Source of the DNA: Castor canadensis | Lineage: Eukaryota > Chordata > Mammalia > Rodentia > Castoridae | Direction: 5' to 3' | NCBI RefSeq assembly: GCF_047511655.1 | Contig: NC_133402.1 | Location: 67,956,951-68,020,950, forward strand | Length of the DNA: 64,000 nt | Shown here: positions 1-11,440 of the stretch, in pieces | Numbering within the stretch: position 1 is the first letter of the stretch | Layout of the letters: the number at the start of each line of letters is the position of its first letter | Notes under the pieces: generated by a model | Databases searched by the model: none | Seen by the model: the letters and a program-made list of their open reading frames with translations, nothing else | What the model was told of the DNA's origin: nothing | Translations under genes and position numbers: made by a program

Positions 1-1290
1 GCATCTCTTATAGGATCAGTAGTATTGGATTGGAGAAGCACCAGAGTCTTAGATGAACAGGACATAGGACAACATTTATTCTGGATGAAGTGCTTGTAAC
101 TAACCTGATATTTTCATTTGGGGGATGATATTTATATCTTTTTCTTTCTATGTTAGATTTCAATATGAAACACGATCCAGAAGATGCATCTTGGAGGTTT
201 TAGAACTTCCACCATACAGAACAATTCTTCTTATCCTTGGTCGTGTTTCTCCTGGTATTAGAATATACTATGTAGCAAATCTATGGACAACTAAAAATAA
301 ATTTCAACGAAGCTATTATAACAATACCAAAAGATGAAGGCAAGCCCCAAAGACCGTAAATCCTCCAGATAATCAAAAGTTGCAAATTTCTCCTTGTAAA
401 GCAAATTAACTCTTTTTCATAATTATGTGGGAAAACTATGTGCTAAACAACTTGTCTCCTGTGTACAACTTAAACTGCTTTTCACAGCTGTCACCGGGTG
501 CCCAGCTCCATGTCTGGCACATGGAGGGTACCATGTACATATCTTTTGAATTAATAAAAGGCTAATTTGGTCAGTAATTAATTAAGACCATATTCTAAGT
601 CTTAATCCATCACCACCAGTTTAGCAGAAACATTCTGGGAAGGGCTATCGATATTATTTTCACATTCTTTATTGCCATATTTTTCCTATTCATGCTGTTT
701 AAAATATGCAAAGATAGAATTGCATTCTAGATTTCTCTGTGGTATAGAAAGCCAGGGAGTGGAGTACATCAAGATAGGGGAACTTTTCCAAGCTTAGCAT
801 CTCTAGTAAATGAGTGGATATACCTTACACATTCTGGATTTGAAAAGGGTTTTAAAACAAATTTTTTTTCTTGCCTCCTTTAAGAACCTAGTTTCCAAAT
901 GTGAAATGTCCTTCAAACATAAAAGGGCAAACTGAGAGGAATGAAACGACTCATTCAGGGATGAAACAGTGAAGTCGGCTGCTAGAAATGATGACTGCTG
1001 GGCTTTGGAGTGGTATTAATAGAGGAGTAAATACAATGGGTGTGTCATTTTTCTTTCAACATGAAGGCTAGAGGTAGTTACTAGAGAACAACAGTAAACT
1101 GTACTACGTGCCAAGTAAATTTTAATGAGCTTTTAGCTCCACTTCTCGTGTTCACTGGTGTTTTCATTTTTAGAAATGTATGTAACTCAAGGTGTTAATA
1201 CAGCATCACCAAGAAAATACTTCAAACTTGTCTACCAAACAACATAGTACTCTTGTGGCAAGAATCCATAGTTTTGACAAGAAATTATTA
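1..1290. other. Intergenic DNA, no gene seen
   Basis: AT-rich DNA with only short chance reading frames. The stretch around 480-560 resembles the 3' part of a MIR element, but too weakly to assert. I see no splice-bounded exon and no conserved protein. Confidence 0.5.
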
Positions 1291-1618
1291 TAGTCAGGCA
1301 CAGTGGTTCATGCCTGTGATGGTTCTAGCTACTGACGGGCAGAGATCCAGAGAATCGTAGTTCAAGGCCAGTCCAGACAAAAAGTTCAGGAGACCCCACC
1401 ATCTCAAAAAATAAGCTGGGCTTGGTGGCTCACACCTGTGATCCCAGCTATGTGAGAGGCATAGGTAGGACAATCACTGTCTGAGGCCAGCCCTGGGCAA
1501 AAAAATCAAGATCCCATCCAAAAACTAATGGATGCAAAAAGGGTTGAGTGGGATGGTTCAAGTGGTAGAGCACCTGCCTAGCAAGCACAAGGCTCTGAGT
1601 TCAAACCCCAGTAGCTAC
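1291..1618 (+). mobile_element. Three-module SINE (B1-like, B1-like, ID)
   Basis: Two successive 7SL-derived B1-like modules each show a 'ggctcatgcctg'-type start and a 'gttcaaggccag'-type B box. They are followed by a tRNA-derived ID module with 'gtggtagagcacctgcct' and 'gagttcaaacccc'. Near-matching flanks (acaagaaattatt before, acaagtaattatt after) look like a target-site duplication. The same module order recurs at 13951, 34641, 36470 and 46308, so this is a real composite family and not a chance neighbour pair. Confidence 0.75.
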
Positions 1619-1639
1619 AAGTAATTATTTCATATAATA

Positions 1640-2160
1640 AAATAAACCCACATATATACTTACAGGTGAATGTTCATAACAGCATTATTCCTAGTAACCA
1701 AAAAGTTAAAACAATCCAAATATTATTCAGCAATAAAAGGGAGAACGATGGAGGAGGTAACTTCAACTATGAAAGCACTTTTGTGAATGTCACGATGCAT
1801 CCCCAGTACAATAATATCACAGTTAAAACAGGAGTGAACTATTGATCAATGCTACAATAGAGAGGAGCTGCCAAAACATTTTGCTAACGAAATGAGTCTG
1901 ATGCAAAACACCACACATAATAATTCCATTTAGGTGAAACATCCAGAAAACAAAAATCAATAGAGATAAGAAGATACCTGGAGCAAGGGTGGGAGGGGGA
2001 CTGGCTACCAAGGAGAGATCTTTCTGGGGTAGTAAAAAGGCTCTACAATACAACACACACATTAACTCAAAACTCATCCAACTGTGCACTTAAAATAGGT
2101 GGATTCCATGATACGTACACAATCACTCAATAAAGCTGTTACCAATGTGAACCAAAATTT
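1640..2160 (+). mobile_element. Ancient LINE-1 fragment (end of ORF2 and 3' UTR)
   Basis: The text matches the degenerate end of an old mammalian L1: 'gttcataacagcattattc', then 'attcagcaataaaa', then a diverged 3' UTR ending in 'caactgtgcacttaaaat'. No reading frame survives. It is old and inactive, unlike the young copies at 17.2 and 59.9 kb. Confidence 0.7.
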
Positions 2161-3387
2161 TTTCCTCTGGAAATAAAATGGTGAAAATATGAGAAAAAGC
2201 ATTCCCTAACTGCCTAACTCCCACCATCCTCTCAATGATGCCATTGTGCAGATTACTGGGCACCTGCCTATGTGAAACACCATGCTAAGGTCTTAACAGA
2301 TGAAATAGAATAACAGAACAGCTCAAAATTAACCAAGGCCTTTTCCCCTTGAGTTTCCCAGCCATAGCTCTAGAGAAGTCCCAAGAGGTATTGGCAAGAA
2401 TGACACTGTAATTTTATGGTTCCCTACATCAGCTGACCCATCTGTGCTAGTCTGGGAATGACCCAAACCCCATTCTTCTCAAGCTCCCTTCCAGTCATAT
2501 CCATGGTGTGAAGTTAGCCTTGCTTTCTACTTGAAGAAGAAAATTGGGATGTCCTACTGATAAACCCTCTTGCCTATTTGTCCTCCAGGGCTTTCCCATC
2601 CCTCAGAGGTCAATATTCAACTCACTCCAACCCTTTCAGCCTCTTCCAAGTTAGCTCATTTCCTTTCTAATGCAATTGGGTCTTTTACCATTTTAACAAC
2701 AATGGTCAAACTTACAAACCCTTCTAGCTACTGCCCTTGCTCACATACTTACAAACTCTGCTAAGATTCCTGCTTCCTTTTCTTGAGCTGTGCCTGAGGC
2801 CGTTAATGACAAGCTGGTCTCTCTGTATCCATTCTCAGTTTACCTAATCCTTCAGTACTGTGCTCCAGGGCCTTAGAGTTGATAGTTTAATGAGTTGAGA
2901 TTTTGTAAAGTTAGGTTGGGGTGAGTGTCTTCACACTGCACCTCTCCAAAGATACAAACCCTCACTTCCATCCCATTACACATCCCCAACTTGGACCACA
3001 CATTGACAGAGCAGACTCCTATACTGTATTTCATCCAGTCTAAACACCTGTCACTTATGAACCATTTTAAAATGGCATCAACTTAATTAGAGTATGCTAT
3101 TCATTGTAAGAGCAAATTGAGTGATATTAAAATGTGACAAAGACAAAGCAACACATCTTGCATTTGATGAGTGCAAGGAAGTGAAGGATTTCATCAGCTG
3201 GACCTCAGAAAGGAAGGTGTTTTGAGCAGCTGAAAAGCATGAGCACAGTGACAGATGTTGGAAAATGCCTGGTCAGTTTGGGCAACTATGGCATTTGGAA
3301 AGACCAAGGCCAACTTGAGATGATCAGTTGTCAAAAGTATCTGAGCGCTTGAACAGTCTTTATAATGCTAGAGGAAGGAAGATTAAA
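2161..3387. other. Intergenic DNA, no gene seen
   Basis: No convincing exon or recognisable young repeat. Around 2250-2310 there is a weak MIR-like phrase ('tactgggcacctgcctatgtg'). The short frames here have no protein-like features. Confidence 0.4.
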
Positions 3388-3871
3388 TAACCTTAGAGGT
3401 TCTTATTTAGAACAGACACACTGCAAAGACATAAACTAGAGAAAACAAATCCACATTTATTAATATATATATTTCATATACACATGGGAGAAACCAAGGT
3501 AATGAGTAGTTTCAAAGAGGTGCCTTGAATTTCTGCTTATATAGCATCTTCAATAAAGAACAGTAAATTTTTAGAGAAGTCACTTCAACAAAGGAAAAAA
3601 GACTTTGAAGCTCAAAGGGTGGCAACTTGGAGGGGAAGGCAAATAACCATCAATAAAATTATCAAAGCTTGTTCATGTAGATCGTCTAGTACCCTCTCCA
3701 GGTCCTGAGGATCTAAAATTGTCTACAGTAGTTAACATTTGTCCTCCCTGGTAGAGAGGAAGGGCAGGAGGCCTTCCACTTTATAAATCACGACTTGCTT
3801 TTAAGCAAATAGAGGAGGTTGGAGAGTTTTCCTGTATTTGCCTCTGCTTAGTTGCTTTCAGCTCAACAACC
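3388..3871 (-). mobile_element. LTR-like repeat, copy A
   Basis: This stretch aligns by eye with 9838-10272 over its whole length. Shared landmarks in order on the + strand are aataacc, acatgggaga, tagcatctt, gcttgtt.atga, tctccagg and a shared end near 'agctcaacaa'. Read on the minus strand it starts TGTTGAGCT and contains an AATAAA-like stretch near its end, as a retroviral LTR does. The class (ERVL-like) is my inference. The next bases on the minus-strand upstream side are purine-rich, which would suit a polypurine tract if this is a 3' LTR. Confidence 0.5.
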
Positions 3872-4794
3872 CTTCCTATTTTTTGAGGGCATATTCTGGT
3901 TTATGACAGTTCCTGCTTTGAAACTTTATTTTTAAAAAGTTTCACAAAATGAATGTAGGGTCGATAGCAAAGGAGATTTTTGGATTAGAAGTTGTAAAAT
4001 AAGAGATTAGCAAAGGGAAGGGTAAAACATAGATTGGATAAGCAAGAAAAAAATACTTAGTGCCTTGTCTCCTATCTGTCTGACTCAGTCTCTTCATCCT
4101 GAGAACAGGCCAGTTCAGTCAAACAGTGGTGTCTACTTTCTGGAGGTCATATTAAAACTTTTACAGGTAGCAGTCCATCAAAGTTAGGAGCAAAAGGGTA
4201 TTTAATAAGAGGTACTTCTATAAGAAAACATAAAAACAGTTGGAGTAAAGTAAAACCAGTATCTGAGACCAGTGGGCAGCCAGTTTATAAGGTTTCTAGA
4301 TGTTGGGTTTCTGCAGATTCAACATCCTCAACGAGGGCAGCAGTGTGTGTGACCCACGGGCAACGGGTATGAGCTCTATGCTGAGTTACCTGGAGTTTAT
4401 ACAGAACTGCCAGCCTCCACTTGCAGAGCTTTGGAAAAAGGGCAGACCTTGTTCTTAGTGATGTTAAGTCATTAAGGTGGAAGAAAATGGGGAATGTTAG
4501 AATGGAGATTCACAGCCAGATATGGGAAGAAACAAAAATAATTCAAGAGTCAGTCGGGTTTACAGGTAAGTAATAAAACATCACAATGAATAGGGCTACA
4601 ACACAGTTTTCTTTGTAATTATTTTTGCTCTACAAACAACTGCATTTTTACCAAAGATAATTACAGTAAGACTGGTTCATTTGCATAATAACTTTAATCT
4701 CATTAAACGTGGGTGGACTATTTACATAAGTGCAGCAAGAGTAGGAATCAATTGACCATATGGACTCTTTTTAAGTCTACTCTGTTGGAACTTT

Positions 4795-5449
4795 TTTTTT
4801 TTAATCTTTTTATTCATATGTGCATACAATGTTTGGGTCATTGTTCCCCCCTTCCCTCTACCTCCTCCCTCTCCCTCCCAACACCTTGCTTCCAGGCAGA
4901 AACTGTTTTGCCCTTATCTCTAATTTTGCTGAAGAGAGAGTATAAACCATAATAAGAAGGATAGCTATACAGGGAGATTCCTTGCATTGCTTTCCTGTAC
5001 ATATGTGTTACATTCTAAGGTGATTCTTCTCAAACTGACCTTTTCTCTAGTTCCTGATCCCCTTCTCCTATTGGCCTCTGCTGCTTTGAAGTTTCTGCAT
5101 TAATTCCTTTGCATTGAGGACATCAAATGCTATCATGTTTTTTGGGGTTTCTTAGCTATCCTCACGCCTCCCTTGTGTGCTCTCACCTTATCATGTGACC
5201 AAATCCAATCCCCTTGCTGTATTTGCCCTTGATCTAAAGTCCACATATGAGAGAGAACATACGATTTTTGGTCTTCTGAGCCTGGCTAACCTCGCTCAGG
5301 ATGATGTTCTCCAATTCCATCCATTTACCAGCGAATGATAACATTTCATTCTTCTTCATGGCTGCATAAAATTCCATTGTGTATAAAAACCACATTTTCT
5401 TGATCCATTCGTCAGTAGTGGGGCATCTTGGCTGTTTTCATAGCTTGGC
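4795..5449 (-). mobile_element. 5'-truncated LINE-1 (3' UTR plus end of ORF2)
   Basis: Poly-T at the left end is followed by the C-rich L1 3' UTR and the antisense of the ORF2 C-terminus ('tccaattccatccatttacc'). The flanks gttggaacttt (4784) and gttggaatttt (5450) form a slightly diverged target-site duplication. It belongs to the same family as the full-length copy at 17.2 kb, but with more changes. Confidence 0.85.
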
Positions 5450-6109
5450 GTTGGAATTTTGACAAGGAATTTCAAATTCAAGTCACAGCTAGGAAGCCAA
5501 GCCAAGGATTTCCCACCAGAATTCACCTGTGATAACTACACTATTGGGGGAAAGTCCTCTGTTCTTGAGGTCCTCTTAATAACTTGAAGTTCCTGAGTCT
5601 ACACATATGTTACCTACCTGTAAGATTGTGAACCCTTTTAAATGAGGTACAAGGCCAGTTTTTCCAAGGCTGGGGGAGAAGGAGAAGCTTTATTGGTTCC
5701 ATAAAATGAGCCTAATTTCCCTAAAATTATCTGGTCACAGATATGGTTCTATGTACATTTCCAAATATGACATCCAGGCAAAAGCCTTGGAAATATAACT
5801 AATACTCATAATTATGGTTCTGTTATTAGGAGAATGAATTCACATTGAATTTATACAAATAACTATTTCTAGAGAGACAGGTTGAGAGAAAAAGTAAAGT
5901 TTCTTCTGTTTGCAAGTAGTAGACCAAAATTACTATAAGCCATAGCTAAATTAAAGAGAAAAAGTATCTTTAAATCTGAATAAACAAAACATTAGAGGAG
6001 CAGCATAAGGTCCTTATAAAAATTATCCTCAAACAAAAATGCCATGTAAAACCCATCCCCATCAGATCATTCTGTCCCATGTAATTAATTCTTGTTCTGC
6101 TCAAAATAT

Positions 6110-7165
6110 ATCCTACTTGAATTCATCTCCCTCCACCACTCTCCTTTATCCCTCCTCCTCCATTCTTGGAAGTTTCAACAGGTATCATTTTTCCATTTAC
6201 ACACATATGTACACATTTTTGCACCATATTCACCTTCTTAACCCCTTTCCTCTATATCTCCCCACTCCCACTGGTGCCAGCCCTACCTCCCTCCCCCCAC
6301 CCTGCCCTGGGCAGGACCTATTCAGCCCTCTTATTCTCTGATTTTTGAAGAGGAGAAAAGAAAAAAAGATAAAAAGATAAACTTGACATTTTTGCTTATT
6401 TGAGATACAGGTAGGTACACAGGGAGTTTCCTTGTGATATTTCCATGTATGTATTATAACCCCAGTGTTTCATCTCCTCTAATTTTCATCATTCTATCTT
6501 AGTCCCTTTTTGTGGTTTCAGCTGGTTTAAGATTTCTTTATTCATTCTTGTATAGAGTGTATCAACCATATTCCAATTCTTAGTTTCCCTATCCTTCCCA
6601 TGTGTGATCTCCCCTTAGTGTGACCAGTTCTTGATAATATTGCTACATTTGTGTTAGCTCTACAATCCACATATGAGAGAGAACATGAGGCTTTTGGCTT
6701 TCTGAGCCTGGCTGACTTCACTTAAGATGATGTTCTCCAGTTCCATCCATTTACCCGTGAATGACAAAATCTCATTCTTCCTTTTGGCTGAATAAAATTC
6801 TATTGAGTATAAATACCACATTTTCTTAATCCATTCATCAGTAGTGGGGCATCTTGGCTATTTTCATAGCTTGGCTATTGTGAATGGTGCTGCAATAAAC
6901 TTGGGTGTGCAGGTGTCTTTGTTGTAAGCTAACTCAGACTCCTTTGGGAATATCCCTAGGAGTGGTATTTCTGGATCACATGGCAGATCTATGTTTAGTT
7001 TTTAAGGAGCCTCCATATTGTTTTCCAAAGTGGTTGTACTAGTTTACATTCCCACCAGCATTGTATAAGGATTTCTTTTTCCCCACATCCTCGCCAACAT
7101 TTGTTGGTGGTGGTGTTCTTGATGGTAGCTATTCTAACAGGAGTGAGGTAGAATCTTAATGTGGT
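6110..7165 (-). mobile_element. 5'-truncated LINE-1, older subfamily
   Basis: From 6660 to 7165 this is the antisense of the ORF2 C-terminus, with the same landmarks as the full-length copy but many substitutions. The left part is a different, longer 3' UTR type ('tttcaacaggtatcattttt') shared with the element at 12750. No frame is intact. The left boundary is uncertain by about 70 bp. Confidence 0.75.
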
Positions 7166-7321
7166 AAAAACTCATTCTTATGAAAGAAAAGTCAAATCCA
7201 AATTGTTTCTGGCAAATAAGACAAGCCAAGGTAACCTATGATGATAGCCAGAACTTTCTATCAATATTTGTGGAAAAGACTTAAAATTTTTCCATTTACC
7301 CAATTTCTAAGTAACTTTCTT

Positions 7322-7378
7322 TTTGTTGTTGTTTTGTTTTTATTTTTGTTTGTTTTGTTTTGTTTTGTTTTATTTTTT
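7322..7378. repeat. T/G-rich low-complexity tract (TTTTG repeats)
   Basis: Runs of 'ttgttttg' and related units. The Phe/Leu-rich frames that cross it are artefacts of this composition. Confidence 0.85.
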
Positions 7379-8282
7379 CCTTCCCATGAGTCAGGTGTCT
7401 GCAGTTCTCATTTCAAGGAGGGATAGCAGGGCAGGAAATATCCATGACAAAGGTACAGGGGGAATGCAGGTTTTCTCCATGAAGGAGTCTTGGACACATT
7501 TGCCTACCATCAGAGGTCAAGTCCATGGAATCTGTGGAATTTATTTCAGGTGCCAGTCTATTTCTAACTAGCCTTTTTCCTTTCAGTTCAGGCAGCTGTC
7601 TTCACTGTGAAAGTCCTGTAAGAGTAGAATCTTGAGTTCAAGAGACTGACGGGCTGGTGTGGGAAGTAAAAAGAGCCAGAGGTAGCAGGAGCCAAACAAA
7701 GTAAGAATGTAAGAAACTAAATGGAAGATCAAAGAGAGCAAAAGAGGTGCGGAAGCCAAGGGAGGACATAGAGGAGCTGATGTGAGGACATCAGAAGTTT
7801 CTTAGAGAAGCCAAATGAATTCCCTGCAAATTCAACTTGCCCTGAATGGAGTCATCCATGTCACCAAAGCCATGACTGCCCCTGAGTAACCCTGGTCTGT
7901 TTTCTCCACCTAAGTTCCCACTTGCAATAAATAGACAAAACATTACAGCAGCATGTGGACTTTGTAACTAGATCCAGCACCACCATTGTCAGGAGCGTGT
8001 CTGACATCTTTAATAGCTTGAGATAAATCGAGTACGTTCTGGCTTGCATGGGTCATTTTATAAGCACTCTCCTTCTGAACCACATAATGGGGATTCACTG
8101 ATTTTGATGACCAGACTTCTGTCACAAAGTCACAATAAATTGCACTCTGCAATTCCAGATCTGTCTTCCTCTCTCCAGAGTATCGACGCATCTTAAGGCC
8201 AGTTTGATAAATTGGGACTGAGTTTTTTTCCAAACAAATTTCTACATTACCCTTAACAAAAAGCATGCTAACAAGAAAAGCA

Positions 8283-8371
8283 GGGCTGGCAGAGTGAGTG
8301 GCTCAAGTGGTAGAGTGCCTGCTTAGCAAGCGTGAGGCCCTGAGTTCAAACCTGAGTACCACCAAAAAAAA
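8283..8371 (+). mobile_element. ID-type SINE
   Basis: A stand-alone tRNA-derived module: A-box 'gtggctcaagtggtagag', B-box 'gagttcaaacc', then an A-rich tail. It has no flanking B1 module. Confidence 0.85.
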
Positions 8372-8614
8372 AGAAAAGAAAGAAAGGAAGCTGACGGGGG
8401 GTGGCAGAGCTTATAGTTGGTGAGGGTTTGAGAAGACAAGTCTCTGTGGATGAAGCAGGATCAAATAGAAAGAACAGAGGGGGCTTTAAAAAAATTACTC
8501 CTATCAGGTTCTGAATATCAGAAACCAAACTTTTAAACAAAACTTATTGAATCAAACTTTTTAAATCAAGATATTCTTAGCAAGTGACTCAAGACCACAA
8601 CCAAGGAGATTTTT

Positions 8615-9030
8615 TTTTATTGTTTTATTATTCATATGTGCATACAATGCTTGGGTCATTTCTCCCCCCTGCCCCCACCCCCTCCCTTACCACCCACTCC
8701 GCCCCCTCCCTCTCCCCCCCACCCCAGCAGATACTATTTTGCCCTTATTTCTAATTTTGTTGTAGAGAGAGTATAAGCAATAATAGGAAGGAACAAGGGT
8801 TTTTGCTGGTTGAGATAAGGATAGCTATACAGGGCATTGACTCACATTGATTTCCTGTGCGTGTGTGTTACCTTCTAGGTTAATTCTTTTTGATCTAACC
8901 TTTTCTCTAGTTCCTGGTCCCCTTCTCCTATTGGCCTCAGTTGCTTTTAAGGTATCTGCTTTAGTTTCTCTGAGTTAAGGGCAACAAATGCTAGCTAGTT
9001 TTTTAGGTGTCTTACCTATCCTCACACCTG
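8615..9030 (-). mobile_element. LINE-1 3' UTR fragment with target-site duplication
   Basis: Poly-T, 'attattcatatgtgcatac', a C-rich tract (G-rich on the element strand) and the rest of the L1 3' UTR closely match the full-length copy at 17.2 kb. The flanks ccaaggagatttt (8601) and ccaaggaggtttt (9031) are a target-site duplication with one difference, so the insertion is fairly recent. Confidence 0.9.
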
Positions 9031-9290
9031 CCAAGGAGGTTTTTATCGCCTGACCACACACTTATAGGGCATCTCCAAAGGGTGTAAGGATGTAAGCCTC
9101 ATGGTCCAAAGTCCACTCCCAGAGAGAGAGCTTAGAAAAGCAAAGACATTTATCCCACGGAGAGTTAAGGGTTGTTGTATGGATGGTGTTTCTGGCCTTC
9201 CACAGAGTGTGGGATGACTCCAGTCACATACCCACTAATTTGTGGTCCAGGGTATGCATATGCAGGATGGCATTTGCCCAACACCAACCA

Positions 9291-9338
9291 GTGACTTACT
9301 GAGTGACTTACTGAGTGACTTACTGAGTGACTTACTGA
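9291..9338. repeat. Tandem repeat, four perfect copies of 12 bp
   Basis: The unit gtgacttactga is repeated four times without a mismatch. The perfect identity points to recent slippage. Confidence 0.97.
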
Positions 9339-9837
9339 GGTATGGGCTAGGACCTTTTAGTAAGGCAAAGTATCCTGGAAGCTGGCATAGGAGGTAGAAC
9401 AAAGAGCACTTTGTGTCTCAGGTTTCCAGCCAGTCACAGTCCAGACGCCACACAAGCCAACACTTCCCTCCCCAGCTGATGGAGACCAGAGAGAGTATTT
9501 TCACTGGTCACAAAGCCAGGCTCTCAGGACCTAAACAAAACAAGAAGAAAAGCAACAGTTGACTGTGGAGGGAAAACAGTCAGTAACAAGTGGACATCCT
9601 AGATCAAGAGTCATAATTCAACCTAATTCTTACAAACATTTTTCTCCTATTAATCTGAATTTGGAAAAAATTAGGCAGAGAGAAATGTTTACTTTCCTCT
9701 CACTACTGGGTGTTGCAGAGAGACTCTGGACATCTCTAGATTCTGCCAGCTTTCTCAAGATTCTACCTGTGGGTTCTAGAGAAAGTAGAATGTTCCAGGA
9801 AAGCCTACCTGATACCCACACTATAGGAGAAAGAACA

Positions 9838-10272
9838 ATAACCCCATAGGCTCTTAATTGAAGCAGACTAGAACAGACATTACAAAAGACAGATTAGCAA
9901 GAGAAACAAATAGAACTTTACTAATATGTAAATTTCAGATCTACATGGGAGACAAAGAATAAGTAGTTCTCAAAGAGATGGCTTTCAAATCCAATTAAGT
10001 AGCATCTTTAGAGTAAATTACCAAAGAAGTGAGAAGACAAAGGACTAAGAGGCTGTAGAGGTGGCGGACAAAGCTTTCTTAGTAAGGCTTGTTAATGAAG
10101 AGTCCTCTGGCACCAGGCCAACAGAGTGGTCTCCAGGGATTAAGCTTTCCTCTTCCTAGAAGAGTAGTAGGATATCTTCTGCCCTTGTGAGTCTATATCT
10201 AATTTTAGGGAAATAGAGGGAAGTCTCAGAGCACTCCTGTATGTCTTTCTTTAATTGTCCTTAGCTCAACAA
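9838..10272 (-). mobile_element. LTR-like repeat, copy B
   Basis: Homologous to 3388-3871 and in the same orientation. On the minus strand it begins TGTTGAGCTAAGG, and the internal landmarks occur in the same order. If the two are a pair, this is the 5' LTR of a minus-strand provirus. Otherwise it is a solo LTR. No viral protein is encoded here. Confidence 0.5.
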
Positions 10273-11243
10273 ACATTCATATTTGCCATCAAGCATCCAT
10301 AACCCCTTACCTCTGAAATTGACATTGGCCTCCACAGTCAAATTCTCACTGAAGCACAATCTCATTTTAATCAAAGATGCATCATTCACGTTGATCTACA
10401 ATGTTTACCAAAGTATCAGGAAGGCCACAATCCAGAACGTGCTAAACTCAATGGGAAAATGTCAAGGCTGGCAAAAAACATTAAATTGGATTCTAAAGGG
10501 ACAAGAGCAAGTAAAAACTGGGTCCCTCTTCTTTCACTTTATTTTGGGGATATAGAGTCATAACAAAAACAGGAAGAAAATAGCCCTCAGTTTTCCCTGT
10601 CCCTCTTGTCTTCAGTTAGAAAAGGGAGAGGAAATTGAGCCCAAGGCACATGAGGGATGGTGAGAAAGCATCCAGCCCCATGAACCATGGTCACAGCTGA
10701 TGTACAGGGAACTCGGATTTTCTGAGAGCCTGGAAACACTTACAAATGTTCAACAGGAACTGATGCCAGGCAAATTTAAAGGAGTGGAGTTACCTCTGTT
10801 TGGGGACAGTCTCCTCTCAGCAATTGCCATCCTCATAGTGGGCCAACTGAGCTTCTTTCCAGCTGCTCCTGTCTTTACCTCAATACCTCAGACTGTGCTT
10901 TGGGGCTTCTTTTACCCTGGGTACACTTATTCCACTTCATCTCACAAAAATGCCACACTTCCAAGGTCAGCAACCTCTCTGCTCCTCACAGTTCCAGAGA
11001 AAAATCTGTCTCAACTAGCATCGCTTTGGTGCTGGCATGTAAGCACCTTGTTGTTGCAAATGTTGTCTTGTTATTTAATGTATTAATATAACAGTTTCTT
11101 AACAATGGTGATGGAGTCACTCAAAACTCCATGGGCAATGACTGTGCTAAGCATTGTGTATATAGACCTTTTTTTCTGATTTGCCTCTCCACCTGTGTCC
11201 ATAGTCTTACTGTGTTCAGGTCAGCCATAGCTTGATTTAGAAG
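10273..11243. other. Intergenic DNA, no gene seen
   Basis: A 128-codon frame starts at 10700, but it shows no motif and no codon or splice signature that I can defend. I treat the stretch as non-coding. Confidence 0.4.
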
Positions 11244-11440
11244 CAAGTGGTTCTCAGCAGGGAGGATTTAGCCCTGAAGGAATATTGGGCCATGTCTGAA
11301 GACATTATTGGTTATCACAACTTGAGGTGAGGAGGCGCCAGGTGGTGGTTGCTACTTGTGTCTGAGTAACCAAGACCAGGGATGCTACAACATACAAGGC
11401 AGACTCCATGATAAAGAAGTGCTAAGGTTGGGAAACTCTG
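11244..11440 (+). mobile_element. MER20 DNA transposon remnant
   Basis: Recognisable MER20 order: a 'ggttctcag' inverted-repeat end, 'catgtctgaagacatt', 'ggttatcacaactt', 'ccagggatgctac' and a closing 'gttgggaaactctg'. MER20 is a non-autonomous hAT-type fossil common to placental mammals. Confidence 0.75.

Larger units (their letters stand above)
3872..9837 (-). mobile_element. Possible decayed ERV interior, heavily interrupted
   Basis: The DNA between two same-orientation LTR-like copies could be the interior of one old provirus. Removing the L1 and ID insertions at 4795, 6110, 8283 and 8615 leaves roughly 3.5 kb. I can find no gag, protease or pol motif in the remaining frames, so the two ends may equally be independent solo LTRs. 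No coding capacity is visible. Confidence 0.25.

Noticed and set aside
9291..9338. CRISPR-like short direct repeats
   Set aside because: The units are contiguous with no spacers, and the sequence is mammalian nuclear DNA.
10700..11086. 128-codon + frame upstream of CPB1
   Set aside because: It has a hydrophobic patch but no motif or family resemblance, and a second frame overlaps it. Not supportable as a gene.
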